A stretch of DNA of 64,000 nt from Mycolicibacterium duvalii (GTDB lineage Bacteria > Actinomycetota > Actinomycetes > Mycobacteriales > Mycobacteriaceae): NCBI RefSeq assembly GCF_010726645.1, contig NZ_AP022563.1, positions 1 through 64,000 on the forward strand. Reading direction: 5' to 3'. Each line of letters opens with the position of its first letter. Position 1 is the first letter of the stretch. Made by a program: the position numbers and the translations under genes. A model generated the notes under the pieces. The model had not been told where the DNA came from. It saw nothing but the letters and a program-made list of their open reading frames with translations, and did not search any database. Below are positions 43,492 through 54,695 of the stretch, piece after piece.

Positions 43492-44686
43492 GTTGGAGGC
43501 CAAACGCCACCACCACGAACTGGGCTGGTTCGCCCGACAGGCCTTGCGCATGTTCGACGACCTCCGACTGGAACACGGACGCCTCGATCTGCCGATTCCT
43601 GTTGGCGCAGAAGGCGGTACGCTTCAGGTCGAGCTCAACCACAGCGACCCGTCGGTGCTGCCCGCGGGATTCCGTACCGAGACCAACGATGCCCGCATTC
43701 TGACGTGTGCGGCCAACCTCGCTGCCGAGGGCAAGCGAGTGACGTTGGTTAGCAAGGACATCCCGCTGCGCGTGAAGGCCGGAGCGGTCGGTCTGCCCGC
43801 CGACGAGTACCACGCCCAGGATGTGGTCACGTCCGGATGGACCGGCATGTCGGAACTCGAGGTGGCCGGCGAGGACGTCGATGCGCTGTTCGCCGACGGC
43901 GAGATCGATCTGGAAGCGGCCCGCGACCTGCCCTGTCATACCGGAATTCGGTTGTTGGGCAGCAGTTCTCACGCTTTGGGCCGAGTCAACGCGGACAAGA
44001 GGGTGCAGCTGGTACGTGGTGATCGCGAGGTGTTCGGCCTCCGGGGAAGGTCCGCCGAACAACGCGTAGCCCTCGATCTGCTGCTCGACGAGTCGGTCGG
44101 CATCGTCTCGCTCGGCGGCAAGGCGGGCACCGGCAAGTCCGCGCTGGCGCTGTGTGCCGGCCTGGAGGCCGTGCTGGAGCGGCGTACCCAGCGCAAGGTG
44201 GTGGTGTTCCGTCCGCTCTACGCGGTCGGCGGCCAGGACCTCGGCTACCTGCCCGGCAGCGAGAGCGACAAGATGGGGCCCTGGGCGCAGGCGGTTTTCG
44301 ACACCCTGGAGGGTCTGGCCAGTCCGGCCGTGCTCGATGAGGTGCTCAGCCGCGGCATGCTCGAGGTGTTGCCGCTGACCCACATCCGCGGCCGTTCGCT
44401 GCACGACTCGTTCGTCATCGTCGACGAGGCGCAGTCGTTGGAGCGCAACGTGCTGCTGACGGTGCTGTCACGCCTGGGTTCGGGTTCGCGGGTGGTGCTC
44501 ACCCATGACGTCGCCCAGCGTGACAACCTGCGCGTCGGCCGGCACGACGGGGTCGCTGCGGTGATCGAGAAGCTCAAGGGTCACCCGCTGTTCGCGCACA
44601 TCACGCTGCTGCGCAGCGAACGCTCGCCGATCGCGGCGCTGGTGACCGAGATGCTTGAGGAGATCAGCCCGGGCGCGCTGCCCTGA
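43355..44686 (+). CDS. phoH2: PhoH2, PIN-domain RNase fused to PhoH-type RNA helicase
   Basis: 443 residues from GTG 43355, supported by GAGGAGCG upstream and by the family start [23 protein letters not shown]; an in-frame GTG at 43295 would add 20 residues. Residues 10-150 are a PIN domain with acidic metal ligands ([26 protein letters not shown]). Residues 235-443 are a PhoH ATPase with P-loop [10 protein letters not shown] and Walker [10 protein letters not shown]. PhoH2 unwinds and cleaves RNA and behaves as a toxin. The stop is four bases before the repeated palindrome. Confidence 0.95.
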   Translation: MTQSQSRQSDARRTYVLDTSVLLSDPWAITRFAEHEVVVPLVVISELEAKRHHHELGWFARQALRMFDDLRLEHGRLDLPIPVGAEGGTLQVELNHSDPSVLPAGFRTETNDARILTCAANLAAEGKRVTLVSKDIPLRVKAGAVGLPADEYHAQDVVTSGWTGMSELEVAGEDVDALFADGEIDLEAARDLPCHTGIRLLGSSSHALGRVNADKRVQLVRGDREVFGLRGRSAEQRVALDLLLDESVGIVSLGGKAGTGKSALALCAGLEAVLERRTQRKVVVFRPLYAVGGQDLGYLPGSESDKMGPWAQAVFDTLEGLASPAVLDEVLSRGMLEVLPLTHIRGRSLHDSFVIVDEAQSLERNVLLTVLSRLGSGSRVVLTHDVAQRDNLRVGRHDGVAAVIEKLKGHPLFAHITLLRSERSPIAALVTEMLEEISPGALP

Positions 44687-44689
44687 CCG

Positions 44690-44742
44690 AGGGATTTCGG
44701 CGTGGTTGTCGTCGCCCAGCGACGACAACCACGCCGAAATCG

Positions 44743-44744
<2 letters not shown>
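44690..44744. repeat. 55-base intergenic palindrome, copy 2
   Basis: ATTTCGGCGTGGTTGTCGTC pairs perfectly with GACGACAACCACGCCGAAAT around the short GCCCAGC centre; with one mismatch the arms extend to 55 bases. The reverse complement differs from copy 1 at only a few positions. Again it lies between convergent genes and its right end contains the TAG stop of the minus-strand gene (fum). Confidence 0.85.
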
Positions 44745-46167
<1,423 letters not shown>

Positions 46168-46202
46168 GTGGCTCCCTGTTCGTGTGGTGGTGGGGTGATG
46201 GA

Positions 46203-47231
46203 TCAAGGCAACGGGTAGGCGGCGGAACTGTCGCCGGTGAAATTCACCGCCGAGTACTCGCTGAGCTTCGCGAGCCGGTGGTAGGCGTCGATCATCCGGA
46301 CGGTTCCGGACTTGGAGCGCATCACGATCGACTGGGTGGTGCAGCCCCCGCCGAAGAACCGCACCCCCTTGAGCAGGTCACCGTCGGTGACGCCGGTGGC
46401 ACAGAAGAACACGTTCTCGCCGGCGACCAGGTCGCGGGTGGTCAGCACCTTGTCGAGGTCGTAGCCCCGGTCGAGGGCACGCTGGCGTTCCTCGTCGTCG
46501 GTGGGCGCCAGGGTGGCCTGGATCTCGCCGCCCATGCAGCGGATCGCTGCGGCGGCGATGATGCCCTCGGGGGTGCCGCCGATACCGACGAGAAGATCGG
46601 TGCCGGAGTCGGGCCGGCACGCCGAGATCGCGCCCGCGACGTCGCCGTCGGAGATCAACCGGATGCGGGCACCGGCCTCCCGGACGTCGGCCATCAGCTT
46701 GGCGTGCCGAGGCCGGTCCAGGATGCACACGGTGACGTCGGAGACCGAGGCCTTGCGGACCTTCGCGATGCGCTGGATGTTGGCCGCGATGGGAGACGTG
46801 ATGTCGATGAACTCCGCGACATCGGGACCCCCGGCGATCTTGTTCATGTAGAACACCGCCGACGGGTCGAACATCGCGCCGCGCTCGGCGACCGCGAGCA
46901 CCGAGATCGCGTTGGGCATGCCCTTGCTCATCAGCGTGGTGCCGTCGACCGGGTCGACGGCGAAGTCGCAGTCCGGGCCGTCGCCGTTGCCGACCTCTTC
47001 GCCGTTGTAGAGCATCGGGGCGTTGTCCTTCTCGCCCTCGCCGATCACCACGACGCCGCGCATCGACACCGAGTTCACCAGCTGGCGCATCGCGTCGACG
47101 GCCGCGCCGTCGCCGCCTTCCTTGTCGCCGCGGCCCACCCAGCGTCCTGCGGCCATCGCGCCGGCCTCGGTGACCCGTACCAGTTCCAGGGCCAGGTTGC
47201 GGTCCGGCGCTTCACGTCTCGATGGCGTCAT
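46203..47231 (-). CDS. glpX: Fructose-1,6-bisphosphatase class II
   Basis: 342 residues. Metal and phosphate motifs of the GlpX family: [42 protein letters not shown] and [15 protein letters not shown]. In mycobacteria this is the main gluconeogenic FBPase, removing the 1-phosphate of fructose-1,6-bisphosphate. Start ATG 47231; the divergent DUF4245 gene begins 55 bases away. Placed upstream of fum, it joins gluconeogenesis and the TCA cycle in one unit. Confidence 0.96.
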   Translation of the reverse strand: MTPSRREAPDRNLALELVRVTEAGAMAAGRWVGRGDKEGGDGAAVDAMRQLVNSVSMRGVVVIGEGEKDNAPMLYNGEEVGNGDGPDCDFAVDPVDGTTLMSKGMPNAISVLAVAERGAMFDPSAVFYMNKIAGGPDVAEFIDITSPIAANIQRIAKVRKASVSDVTVCILDRPRHAKLMADVREAGARIRLISDGDVAGAISACRPDSGTDLLVGIGGTPEGIIAAAAIRCMGGEIQATLAPTDDEERQRALDRGYDLDKVLTTRDLVAGENVFFCATGVTDGDLLKGVRFFGGGCTTQSIVMRSKSGTVRMIDAYHRLAKLSEYSAVNFTGDSSAAYPLP

Positions 47232-47286
47232 GCGCCAGATTGTCCCATTAACGGGTTGGTCTCAGGGAGCTGGGATACTGGCAATC

Positions 47287-47958
47287 ATGACGACGCCGCC
47301 CGAGCCGGGCCCCACGGTCACCGGGGCGCCCGGTCCGCGCCCACCGAAGTCGCGCCTGCTGCAGGACGGCCGCGACATGTTCTGGTCGATGGCCCCGCTG
47401 GTGGTGGCCTGCCTGGTGCTGGCCGGGGTCCTCGGAATGTGCTCGTTCGCGCCGTCGGGGCCGGGTCCGGGCCCCACCCCCGACTACGACGCACCGGCGG
47501 GGCTGCGCGCCGACGCCGCGGCGCTGGACATCCCGATCCGCATCCCGGACGTGCCCGACGGCTGGCAGTCCAACTCCGGAAGCCGCAAGGGCATCGAATC
47601 CGGCCGCACCGACCCGGCCAGCGGTCTGCAGGTGCGTGCGGTCGCCTCGACGGTCGGCTACCTCACGCCGACGGGTCGGTATCTGAGTGTGACGCAGAGC
47701 GACGCCGACGAGGACAGGCTCATCGCGTCGTTCGGCCGCGATCTGGTGCCGACCGGGACTCAGGACGTCGACGGGGTCAATTGGGTGGTCTATCAGGGTG
47801 GCGAGCGCGACGGCCGGCCGCCGGAACCGGTGTGGACGACGCGCCTCGGCGGGCCGACGGGTCCGGCGCAGATCGCGCTGACCGGGGCCGGCGACACCGA
47901 TGAGTTCCGTACGCTGGCCGCAGCGACGCAGTCGCAGCCCCCACTGACCACGACCTGA
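47287..47958 (+). CDS. DUF4245 membrane-anchored protein (Rv1100 type)
   Basis: 223 residues. A cytoplasmic Pro-rich N-terminus, one membrane segment (SMAPLVVACLVLAGVLGMCSF), and an extracytoplasmic domain (PIRIPDVPDGWQSNSG, TVGYLTPTGRYLSVTQSDA, VNWVVYQGG) typical of DUF4245. Function unknown. GATACT eight bases before the ATG could be a -10 box giving a leaderless message, and no ribosome site is seen. Order next to glpX is conserved in mycobacteria. Confidence 0.8.
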   Translation: MTTPPEPGPTVTGAPGPRPPKSRLLQDGRDMFWSMAPLVVACLVLAGVLGMCSFAPSGPGPGPTPDYDAPAGLRADAAALDIPIRIPDVPDGWQSNSGSRKGIESGRTDPASGLQVRAVASTVGYLTPTGRYLSVTQSDADEDRLIASFGRDLVPTGTQDVDGVNWVVYQGGERDGRPPEPVWTTRLGGPTGPAQIALTGAGDTDEFRTLAAATQSQPPLTTT

Positions 47959-47981
47959 GCGCGCGACGGACGGAGACGCCC

Positions 47982-48779
47982 ATGACCTCGCCGGAATCCG
48001 ACCTGACCGGATGGGTCGCGACGCCGTTCACCGCGGCCGGCCTCACCTACGACGTGTACCGCAAGGGGCAGGGTCCCGGCGTGGTGCTGATCCCCGAGAT
48101 GCCGGGCCTGCACCCGGGCGTGCTCGCACTCGGGAACCATCTGGTGGACAACGGCTTCACCGTCGCCGCGCCGTCGCTGTTCGGCACGCCCGGCGCACCG
48201 GCGCTGGGGCCGGGCGCGGTGCCGGTGCTGTTGAAGGGGTGTGTGGCCAAGGAGTTCGCGGCGTTCGCCACCAACGCCGACCGGCCGGTGGCGCACTACC
48301 TGCGGGCCCTGGCGCGCGACCTCAACGCCCAGACGCCCGGCCAGGGTGTCGGCGTGATCGGTCAGTGCTTCACCGGCGGTTTCGCGCTGGCTGCCGCGGT
48401 CGACGACAGCGTGCTCGCCCCGGTGATGAGCCAGCCGTCGGTGCCGTTGCCGTTGACGCCCAAACAGCGCCGCGACCCGGGCGTCTCGGAGGCCGAGATG
48501 GCCAAGATCCAGCGGCGGGCCGCCGAGGAGGGGCTGTGCGTGATGGGATTGCGCTTCAGCGCAGATCCGCTGGTGCCGGGCGCCCGCTTCGCGACCCTGA
48601 AGAGCCGCCTCGGCGACGCGTTCGAGGTCATCGAGATCAACTCCGGCAAGGGCAACCCTGACGGGTTGAGCCGGATGGCCCACTCCGTGCTGACCGACCA
48701 GGTGCGCGAGGTCGACGGGCAACCGGCCTACGAGGCCCGCAAGCGGGTGGTCGAGTTCCTCAAGCGTCGGCTGTTCTAG
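47982..48779 (+). CDS. Dienelactone hydrolase family protein
   Basis: 265 residues. The alpha/beta-hydrolase core has Cys as nucleophile in GVIGQCFTGGFAL, as in dienelactone hydrolases, with VVLIPEMPGLHPG in the oxyanion region (Glu in the place typical of DLH) and His near the C-terminus (RMAHSVLTD). DLHs open dienelactones in chlorocatechol breakdown, but most actinobacterial members have unknown substrates. It starts 23 bases after the DUF4245 gene and its end overlaps the convergent transporter gene by 20 bases. Confidence 0.85.
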   Translation: MTSPESDLTGWVATPFTAAGLTYDVYRKGQGPGVVLIPEMPGLHPGVLALGNHLVDNGFTVAAPSLFGTPGAPALGPGAVPVLLKGCVAKEFAAFATNADRPVAHYLRALARDLNAQTPGQGVGVIGQCFTGGFALAAAVDDSVLAPVMSQPSVPLPLTPKQRRDPGVSEAEMAKIQRRAAEEGLCVMGLRFSADPLVPGARFATLKSRLGDAFEVIEINSGKGNPDGLSRMAHSVLTDQVREVDGQPAYEARKRVVEFLKRRLF

Positions 48780-49938
48780 CTGCTCGTCGTAGCCGCCGGG
48801 GTACCAGACGTTTCCACCACGGGGTCGCGCGGTCGGCGTCGTCGTCCGGGTCGTCCGCGGTACCGGCGAGTGTGTTCAGCGGCTGCCCCTTGGACACGGC
48901 CAGGTAGACGCTGATCGTGGTGACGATGACGATCATCAGCACCGGGCCCAGCACGATGCCCCAGAAGCCGAACATGCCCAGCCCGGCGAACACCGCCAAC
49001 AGCATCAGCGCGGGATGCAGGTGCGCGTTCCTGGGCACCAGGAACGGTCGCAGCACGTTGTCGATGCTCGTCACCACCACGACGTGGAACACCACGACGA
49101 AGATCCCGCCCGCGACGTTGCCGAACAGGGCCAGCCCGATGCCCAGCGGGATGGTCACGATGCCGCTGCCCAGCGGGATGAACGACAGCGCGGTCAGGAA
49201 GATGACGAACATGAAGAAGCCGTCGTGTAGGCCCGCGATGTAGAGCGACACCGCGCCGGCCACCCCCTGACAGGTGGCGATGATGAACTGGCCCTTGACC
49301 GTGGCCGAGACCATCGCCCCGACCTTGCCCAGATAGATGTCGGAGACCTCGCCGCCCAACGGGTTGAGGTCGCGGAACAGATCGGCGACCTTGTCGCCGT
49401 TGGTCAGCAGCGCCAGGAACACGTACAGGAAGATGATGGCGCCGGTCACCGTGGCCGCGATGCCGCCGACGGAGTCGCGGGCCAGGGCCAGCGCGATCTC
49501 CCCGGCGCTCTGCCCGAGCCGGGCGACGGCCTGCCGCACCGACTCCGGTGTCAGCGTGGTGTCGGCGAAGGGCACGCGGCCCAGCAGTTCGTTGGCCGAG
49601 TCGAGCAGCCGCTGGGCCAGTGCAGTGAAATCGGTCTGCTCGGCCCAGTTGCCCACGCTGGTCACCATCTGGCTGATCTGCAGCACCGCCAGGAACACCA
49701 CCCCGGACAACGGCACGGCCACGATGGCGAGTGCCGCGAGCAACGTCGCCGTCGCCGCCAGTCCGACGTTCATGCGGGTGCGCAGCCGCTGATACAGCGG
49801 GCTGAACAGGTAGGCCAGGACGCCGGCCACCGCGATGAGCAGGAGGTAGTTGCGCAGGAAGTACGCCGCGAACCCGAGCGCGACCACGGTGATGACCGTC
49901 AGCGCACGCTTCTGGGTGGGGGTGAACTGGTCCGTCAT
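48760..49938 (-). CDS. AI-2E family transporter (Rv1101c type)
   Basis: 392 residues; ATG 49938 has GGGAGGG upstream, while a long open extension before it has no family support. Seven to eight membrane segments in the family pattern: ALTVITVVALGFAAYFLRNYLLLIAVAG-type pair at the start, then ATVTGAIIFLYVFLALL, ALSFIPLGSGIVTIPLGIGLALFG and IVLGPVLMIVIV. The C-terminus is acidic then basic (DDDADRATPWWKRLVPRR). Members export diverse small molecules or act as Na+/H+ antiporters; the substrate here is unknown. Confidence 0.88.
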   Translation of the reverse strand: MTDQFTPTQKRALTVITVVALGFAAYFLRNYLLLIAVAGVLAYLFSPLYQRLRTRMNVGLAATATLLAALAIVAVPLSGVVFLAVLQISQMVTSVGNWAEQTDFTALAQRLLDSANELLGRVPFADTTLTPESVRQAVARLGQSAGEIALALARDSVGGIAATVTGAIIFLYVFLALLTNGDKVADLFRDLNPLGGEVSDIYLGKVGAMVSATVKGQFIIATCQGVAGAVSLYIAGLHDGFFMFVIFLTALSFIPLGSGIVTIPLGIGLALFGNVAGGIFVVVFHVVVVTSIDNVLRPFLVPRNAHLHPALMLLAVFAGLGMFGFWGIVLGPVLMIVIVTTISVYLAVSKGQPLNTLAGTADDPDDDADRATPWWKRLVPRRLRRAARTADA

Positions 49939-49979
49939 GCGCCCTCCCGACCCGGTGCGTCGGCCGGGCGTGAGCAACC

Positions 49980-50819
49980 CTATCCGGCGTCGGCGGCCGA
50001 TGACGGTGTGTCGCGGCTCTGCCGGGATCGCTGCCCGGCGACGAAGCGCATCGACATCCGGTTCATCAGGCCGGGAGCCAGCCGCGCGAACCACCATTGA
50101 GCATGTGCCACAGCGGGTTTGACCAGAACGGCCTTGTTACGCTCGATCGCGCGCAGGGTGTCGCGGGCCAGGCGGTCGGCGTCGTAGGGCCTACCGCCCT
50201 GGGCCTGCAGGAAGTAGTCGCGGCCGACGAAGCCGCCCAGCGCGCCCTTGTCCAAGATCGGTGTCTCGACGGCGGCGGGACACACCACCAGCACCCCGAC
50301 CCCGCGGGGGACGGCTTCGGAGCGCAGCGCCAGTGACAGCCCCACCACGGCGTGCTTGGTGGCCACGTAGCTGGTGACCTGCCCGGCCGCGGTCAGCCCG
50401 GCCATCGACGCCGTGTTGACGATGTGGCCGTGGCCCTGGCGCAGCATCTGCGGGTAGGCCGCCGCGACGCCGTGCACGACACCGCGCAGGTTGATGTCGA
50501 TGATCGCGTTCCACTGGTCGAGGGTGAGCAGCTCGGTGTCCCCGCCCCACACGATCCCGGCGTTGTTGAAGATCAGATCGATGCGTCCGGCCCGGGCCAC
50601 GACGTCGTCAACGGCGGCCTGCACCGCCGCGGCGTCGGTGACGTCGAGAGGCGCCGCGCGGGCCCGCTCGCTCAAGGCCGCCGCGGTCCTTCCGGCCGCG
50701 GTCTCGTCGACGTCGGTGCACACGACGTGCGCGCCTGCGGCGTCCAGCGCGCGGCACAGCGCCGCGCCGATACCCGACCCGGCGCCGGTGACCAGCGCGT
50801 GCTTACCGGCGAAGGTCAC
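49980..50819 (-). CDS. Short-chain dehydrogenase/reductase
   Basis: 279 residues from GTG 50819, overlapping the stop of the next SDR upstream by four bases. Cofactor motif TGAGSGIG near residue 10, Asp after the second strand (CTDVDE, NAD preference), NNAGIV, catalytic Ser in NTASMAG and YVATK with the Tyr/Lys pair. The C-terminal 60 residues (NKAVLVKPAVAHAQWWFARL) resemble the larger membrane-associated SDRs. Substrate unknown; the pairing with another SDR and an SRPBCC gene suggests a small lipid or steroid-type catabolic unit. Confidence 0.88.
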   Translation of the reverse strand: MTFAGKHALVTGAGSGIGAALCRALDAAGAHVVCTDVDETAAGRTAAALSERARAAPLDVTDAAAVQAAVDDVVARAGRIDLIFNNAGIVWGGDTELLTLDQWNAIIDINLRGVVHGVAAAYPQMLRQGHGHIVNTASMAGLTAAGQVTSYVATKHAVVGLSLALRSEAVPRGVGVLVVCPAAVETPILDKGALGGFVGRDYFLQAQGGRPYDADRLARDTLRAIERNKAVLVKPAVAHAQWWFARLAPGLMNRMSMRFVAGQRSRQSRDTPSSAADAG

Positions 50820-51589
50820 GCCTGCTCCATCAGTCGGTTGACGTGGCCCATGATGTCGGGATATCGCTTCAGGTGCGCGCCGCCGTTGAGGTCGAGTACC
50901 TCGCCGGTCAGCCACGACGCCGCCGGGGAGCACAGGTAGGCCACCGCGTCGGCGATGTCCTGCGGGGTGCCGGGTCGCCCGATGGCGGTGTTGTCGACGT
51001 AGTCCTCGACCACCCCGGGCACCGACGCCGCGGCCGCGGTGAGCGGGGTGTGCACGAAGCCGGGTGCCACCGCGTTGACCCGGACGCCGCGGGCGCCCAT
51101 CTCGAGGGCGGCCACCTGGGTCAGCATCGACAGACCGGCCTTGGCTGCGCAGTAGGCGCTCATGCCCGCGGCGGGCTGGCGGCCGTTGAGCGAGCTGATC
51201 TGCACCAGGGATCCGCCCGCGCGCAGATGCCGGCCGGCGTGCTTGGCGACGATGAACGCGCCGTTGAGGCAGACGTCGATGACCGCGCGGAACTCCGCCA
51301 CCGGCATGTCGGTGATCAGCCCGACGTTGCTGAAGCCCGCGCAGTTCACCGCGATGTCGATCGGGCCCACGTCGTCGAAGAGCCGCTGCACCGAGTCCTC
51401 GTCGACGACGTCGACCTGCGCGGCGCGATGTCCCTCGCCGAGTTCGGCGGCCCTGACCGCGGCGCCGTCGCCGTTGAGGTCGGCCACCGTGATCTGCACT
51501 CCCTGCGCGGCCAGGGTCTGGGCGGTCGCCCACCCGATACCGGATGCGCCACCGACGATGACGGCGACGCGCTCATGACTGCTGTCCAT
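50816..51589 (-). CDS. Short-chain dehydrogenase/reductase
   Basis: 257 residues. GGASGIG cofactor loop near residue 13, VADLNGD after strand 2, NCAGFSN, catalytic Ser in QISSLNG and YCAAK, then the SDR ending LTGEVLDLNGGAHL. Typical classical FabG-like SDR. It leads the two-gene SDR unit and is divergent from the SRPBCC gene with 91 bases between, a stretch that contains GCGTTATAACGTC, a short palindrome suitable for an operator. Substrate unknown. Confidence 0.9.
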   Translation of the reverse strand: MDSSHERVAVIVGGASGIGWATAQTLAAQGVQITVADLNGDGAAVRAAELGEGHRAAQVDVVDEDSVQRLFDDVGPIDIAVNCAGFSNVGLITDMPVAEFRAVIDVCLNGAFIVAKHAGRHLRAGGSLVQISSLNGRQPAAGMSAYCAAKAGLSMLTQVAALEMGARGVRVNAVAPGFVHTPLTAAAASVPGVVEDYVDNTAIGRPGTPQDIADAVAYLCSPAASWLTGEVLDLNGGAHLKRYPDIMGHVNRLMEQA

Positions 51590-51680
51590 CCGGTTGACCC
51601 TTCGACGACGTGGCGGAACGCGTTATAACGTCACATCCCGTCGACAGAAACGCAATAGTGTCTACTGGCAGACTCGACGG

Positions 51681-52148
51681 GTGACCGAACTCGAGATGTC
51701 GGAGTCGATAGCTGTGGCAGCGCCCCCGGAGGATGTCTACGCGCTGGTGTCGGACGTGACCCGGACCGGGCAGTGGAGCCCGGTGTGCCGGGAGTGCTGG
51801 TGGGACGACGGGGACGGGCCCCGGGTGGGCGCGTGGTTCACCGGTCTCAACGAGACCCCCGAACGGACGTGGGAGACCCGCAGCCAGGTGGTCGCCGCCG
51901 AACCCGGTCGCGCCTTCGCCTGGGAGGTCAACCACGGGTGGGTCTACTGGGGATACCGGCTCGAGGCCGACGGCGCCGGCACCCGGTTGACCGAGTCCTG
52001 GGCGTTGCTTCCCAAAGGTGTCGACGGGTTCCGCGAACGTTTCGGTGCGTCGGCCGACGCCGAGATCGCCAAGCGGGTGGAGGCTGCGCGCACCGGGATT
52101 CCGGCGACGCTGGCCGCGATCAAAGCGATTGCCGAAGCAGGTGGCTGA
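51681..52148 (+). CDS. SRPBCC (START-like) family protein
   Basis: 155 residues from GTG 51681; an ATG five codons on is also possible. The helix-grip fold is seen from SESIAVAAPPEDVYALVSDVTRTGQWSP through WDDGDGPRVGAWFTG, TRSQVVAAEPGRAFAWEV and GTRLTESWALLP to the long C-terminal helix. These proteins bind hydrophobic ligands in a deep pocket and may be cyclases, hydratases or carriers. Divergent to the SDR pair. Ligand unknown. The 220 bases after it hold GC-rich hairpins near 52170-52205 that may end transcription. Confidence 0.82.
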   Translation: MTELEMSESIAVAAPPEDVYALVSDVTRTGQWSPVCRECWWDDGDGPRVGAWFTGLNETPERTWETRSQVVAAEPGRAFAWEVNHGWVYWGYRLEADGAGTRLTESWALLPKGVDGFRERFGASADAEIAKRVEAARTGIPATLAAIKAIAEAGG

Positions 52149-52370
52149 GCCGCCGGCGTAAGCACGTGCTCCCCGGCCTCCCGGGTCTCGGCCCGGGCCT
52201 CCCGAAGGTCATCGGCCGACCGCCCGGAATTTCCAGCAGCAACGTCAAAATTCTGCGCCCAGCAAACCCATTCCGGCAGTGAACCGATAAGTTGGCGTTT
52301 GTTGTGGTCGCCGGCGCAAACCAGCGGGGATCACGCGGGGCAACGAATGCAGCGGTAGGCGAGGAGCACC

Positions 52371-54695
52371 GTGAGTAATGGCCGAGCGCGGCACACGCTG
52401 TGGGTGCCGCTGTGTGCGCCGGTCCTGGCTGTCGTCGCGCTGACGATGCTGCTCGTTGTCAATGACGGCGGCGACCTCGTGCGCCTGCTCGACGACCTGC
52501 TGATTTTCGGCATGTCGGCATACGCTGCCGTCTGCTGCGGGTTGGCCGCGAAATCGGCGCAGGACCGGATGCGTACCGCGTGGACGGTGCTGACGGTGGC
52601 GATGGCGGCGTGGGCCGTCGCCGACCTCATCTGGTTCTTGAGTGAGTACGTGCTGCACACCGAACCGTTCCCGTCCCCGGCCGATGTCTTCTACCTGATC
52701 TTCAGTGTCCTGGCGGTTCCCGCGCTGTTGATGATGGGCCCGTTCCACGCGTCGTCGTGGCGGTACACCACGGTGCGTATCGTGCTGGACGGCGTCACCG
52801 TGGCGCTGTGTGTGTTCCTGCTGGCGTGGATCTTCGCGCTGCGCAGCGTCTACGCCGCCTATGAGGACGACCGGCTCGGGCTGGCGCTCGCATTGTTCTA
52901 TCCGGTCGCTGACATCGTGCTCCTCGCGATCGCGGTCGCCGTGTGGGTCCGGGCGGATCCTCGTCAACGCACCGTGCTCGGCCTGCTGGTGCTTGCGTTC
53001 GCGGTGATGACGGTGACCGACAGCGCCTTCGCCCACCAGGTCGCCGAGGGGACCTACGCCACCGGCAATCCCATCGACATCGGTTGGGCTGTCTCGCTGG
53101 CCGCGATCAGCGCCGCGGCGGTGCTGATCCGCCGGACGCCACCGCCCCGGATGCAAGCCCTGTCGGTGCCGTCGGCCTCGGCGTTGTGGGCACCGTATGT
53201 TCCGCTGTTGCTGGCCGGAACGATCGGTCCGGCGGTGGTCATGACCGGCTTGGAACGGGTGATCGTTCCGGTGGTCGTCACCGCGGTCTGTCTGCGCCAG
53301 TCGGTCGCGGCTTTCGAGAATCGGCGATGGGCCAAGGCCGCGGCGGATCAGGCGCTGAAGGATCCGCTGACCGAGCTTGCCAATGAGGCGCTGTTCTTCG
53401 ACCGCCTGGCCCACGCGATGGTGCTCCGGGCTCGCGAGGGTCGACCGGTCACGGTCGCGGCGCTCGATCTCGAGGACTTCGCGTTCGTCAACGACAACCT
53501 CGGGCATCCCGCGGGGGACAAGCTGTTGGTACACGCGGGTCGGCGCATCGCCGCGTGCCTGCGGCCGGGCGATACGGTCGGTCGTCTCGGCGGCGACGAG
53601 TTCGTGCTGCTGCTCGAAGGCGACCTCGACGACTCGCGCCACGTCCTGCGGTGTGTTCTGGCCACGTTCGACGAACCGTTCACCGTCGACGGGCAGCCGG
53701 TCTCGATGCGGTGCCGCGTCGGGGTGGCGGTGGTGCCTCCCGGGGAAACGGATGTCACTCCGGAGACCCTGGTGCAGCGCGCGGACATCGCGGTACAGGC
53801 AGCCAAACGCTCGCATACGTCGAGGGTGTGCACCTTCGACGCGGACATGACGCCGGACCACGGCGAGATCGGCGACCCGGACGCGCGCGACACCGATCGC
53901 GTGACGCTCGCGGGCGCGGCGAAGGTCCGGCTCCTCGCCGAGCTGCGCCGGGCCGTCGACCACGGCGACTTCGACCTGGCCTACCAACCGAAGGTCGACC
54001 TTCGCGGCGGCGGCATCGTCGGGGTGGAGGCGCTGCTGCGCTGGCCGCACCCGGAGATGGGTGAACTGCAACCGGGGACGTTCATGCCGCTGGTGCGCCA
54101 GCACAACATGATCCGCCCCGTGACCGACCTGGTGGTCGAGAAGGTGCTCGACGACACGGCCCGGTGGTTGGCGGCCGGGGTCCGAATGCCTGTGGCGGTC
54201 AACATGTTCGCACCCTCGTTGCGCGACACGCGGCTGCCCGCCGCGCTGAGCCGAGCCTTGGACCTGCGCTCGCTACCGGCGGACATGCTGACCGTGGAGA
54301 TCACCGAGGACCTGGTGATCAACGACCTGAGCCTGGTCGTCGGGGTGCTGCAGCAGCTGCGCGAACACGGCATCCGGGTCGCGATCGATGATTTCGGCAG
54401 CGGCTACTCGGCCCTGTCCTATCTACGGGATCTCCGCATCGACGAGATCAAGCTCGACCGGTCGTTCATCGCCGCGGTGACCACCGACCATCGGGCCGCC
54501 ACGGTGGTGCGCGCAGTCATCGACCTCACTCACGCCCTCGGCATGACCGTCGTCGCGGAGGGGATCGAAGAAGTCGCCACGGCAGAGTGGTTGCGCGACA
54601 GCGGATGTGATGTCGGCCAGGGCTATCACTTCGGAAAACCGAGCAGCCCCGGCGACATTCCGCAGCTGGTCACGCTCGCAGCGCAATCGTCCTAA
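52371..54695 (+). CDS. GGDEF-EAL membrane protein, cyclic-di-GMP cyclase/phosphodiesterase
   Basis: 774 residues from GTG 52371, with GAGGAG upstream. About ten membrane segments fill residues 1-310. The GGDEF domain has an intact signature (GRLGGDEFVLLLEG, near 406). The EAL domain has EALLRWPHPE (near 552), the metal and catalytic residues in VAVNMFAPS, TVEITED, DDFGSGYS, EIKLDRSF and EGIEEV, and the terminal GYHFGKP. Both activities could therefore be live. No inhibitory RxxD motif was found at the usual place before GGDEF. The input is probably a membrane-embedded signal. It ends over the stop of the convergent hydrolase gene. Confidence 0.93.
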   Translation: MSNGRARHTLWVPLCAPVLAVVALTMLLVVNDGGDLVRLLDDLLIFGMSAYAAVCCGLAAKSAQDRMRTAWTVLTVAMAAWAVADLIWFLSEYVLHTEPFPSPADVFYLIFSVLAVPALLMMGPFHASSWRYTTVRIVLDGVTVALCVFLLAWIFALRSVYAAYEDDRLGLALALFYPVADIVLLAIAVAVWVRADPRQRTVLGLLVLAFAVMTVTDSAFAHQVAEGTYATGNPIDIGWAVSLAAISAAAVLIRRTPPPRMQALSVPSASALWAPYVPLLLAGTIGPAVVMTGLERVIVPVVVTAVCLRQSVAAFENRRWAKAAADQALKDPLTELANEALFFDRLAHAMVLRAREGRPVTVAALDLEDFAFVNDNLGHPAGDKLLVHAGRRIAACLRPGDTVGRLGGDEFVLLLEGDLDDSRHVLRCVLATFDEPFTVDGQPVSMRCRVGVAVVPPGETDVTPETLVQRADIAVQAAKRSHTSRVCTFDADMTPDHGEIGDPDARDTDRVTLAGAAKVRLLAELRRAVDHGDFDLAYQPKVDLRGGGIVGVEALLRWPHPEMGELQPGTFMPLVRQHNMIRPVTDLVVEKVLDDTARWLAAGVRMPVAVNMFAPSLRDTRLPAALSRALDLRSLPADMLTVEITEDLVINDLSLVVGVLQQLREHGIRVAIDDFGSGYSALSYLRDLRIDEIKLDRSFIAAVTTDHRAATVVRAVIDLTHALGMTVVAEGIEEVATAEWLRDSGCDVGQGYHFGKPSSPGDIPQLVTLAAQSS

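Noticed and set aside
52245..54104. 619-codon minus-strand open frame opposite the GGDEF-EAL gene
   Set aside because: His/Arg/Gln-rich antisense translation with no recognisable domain.
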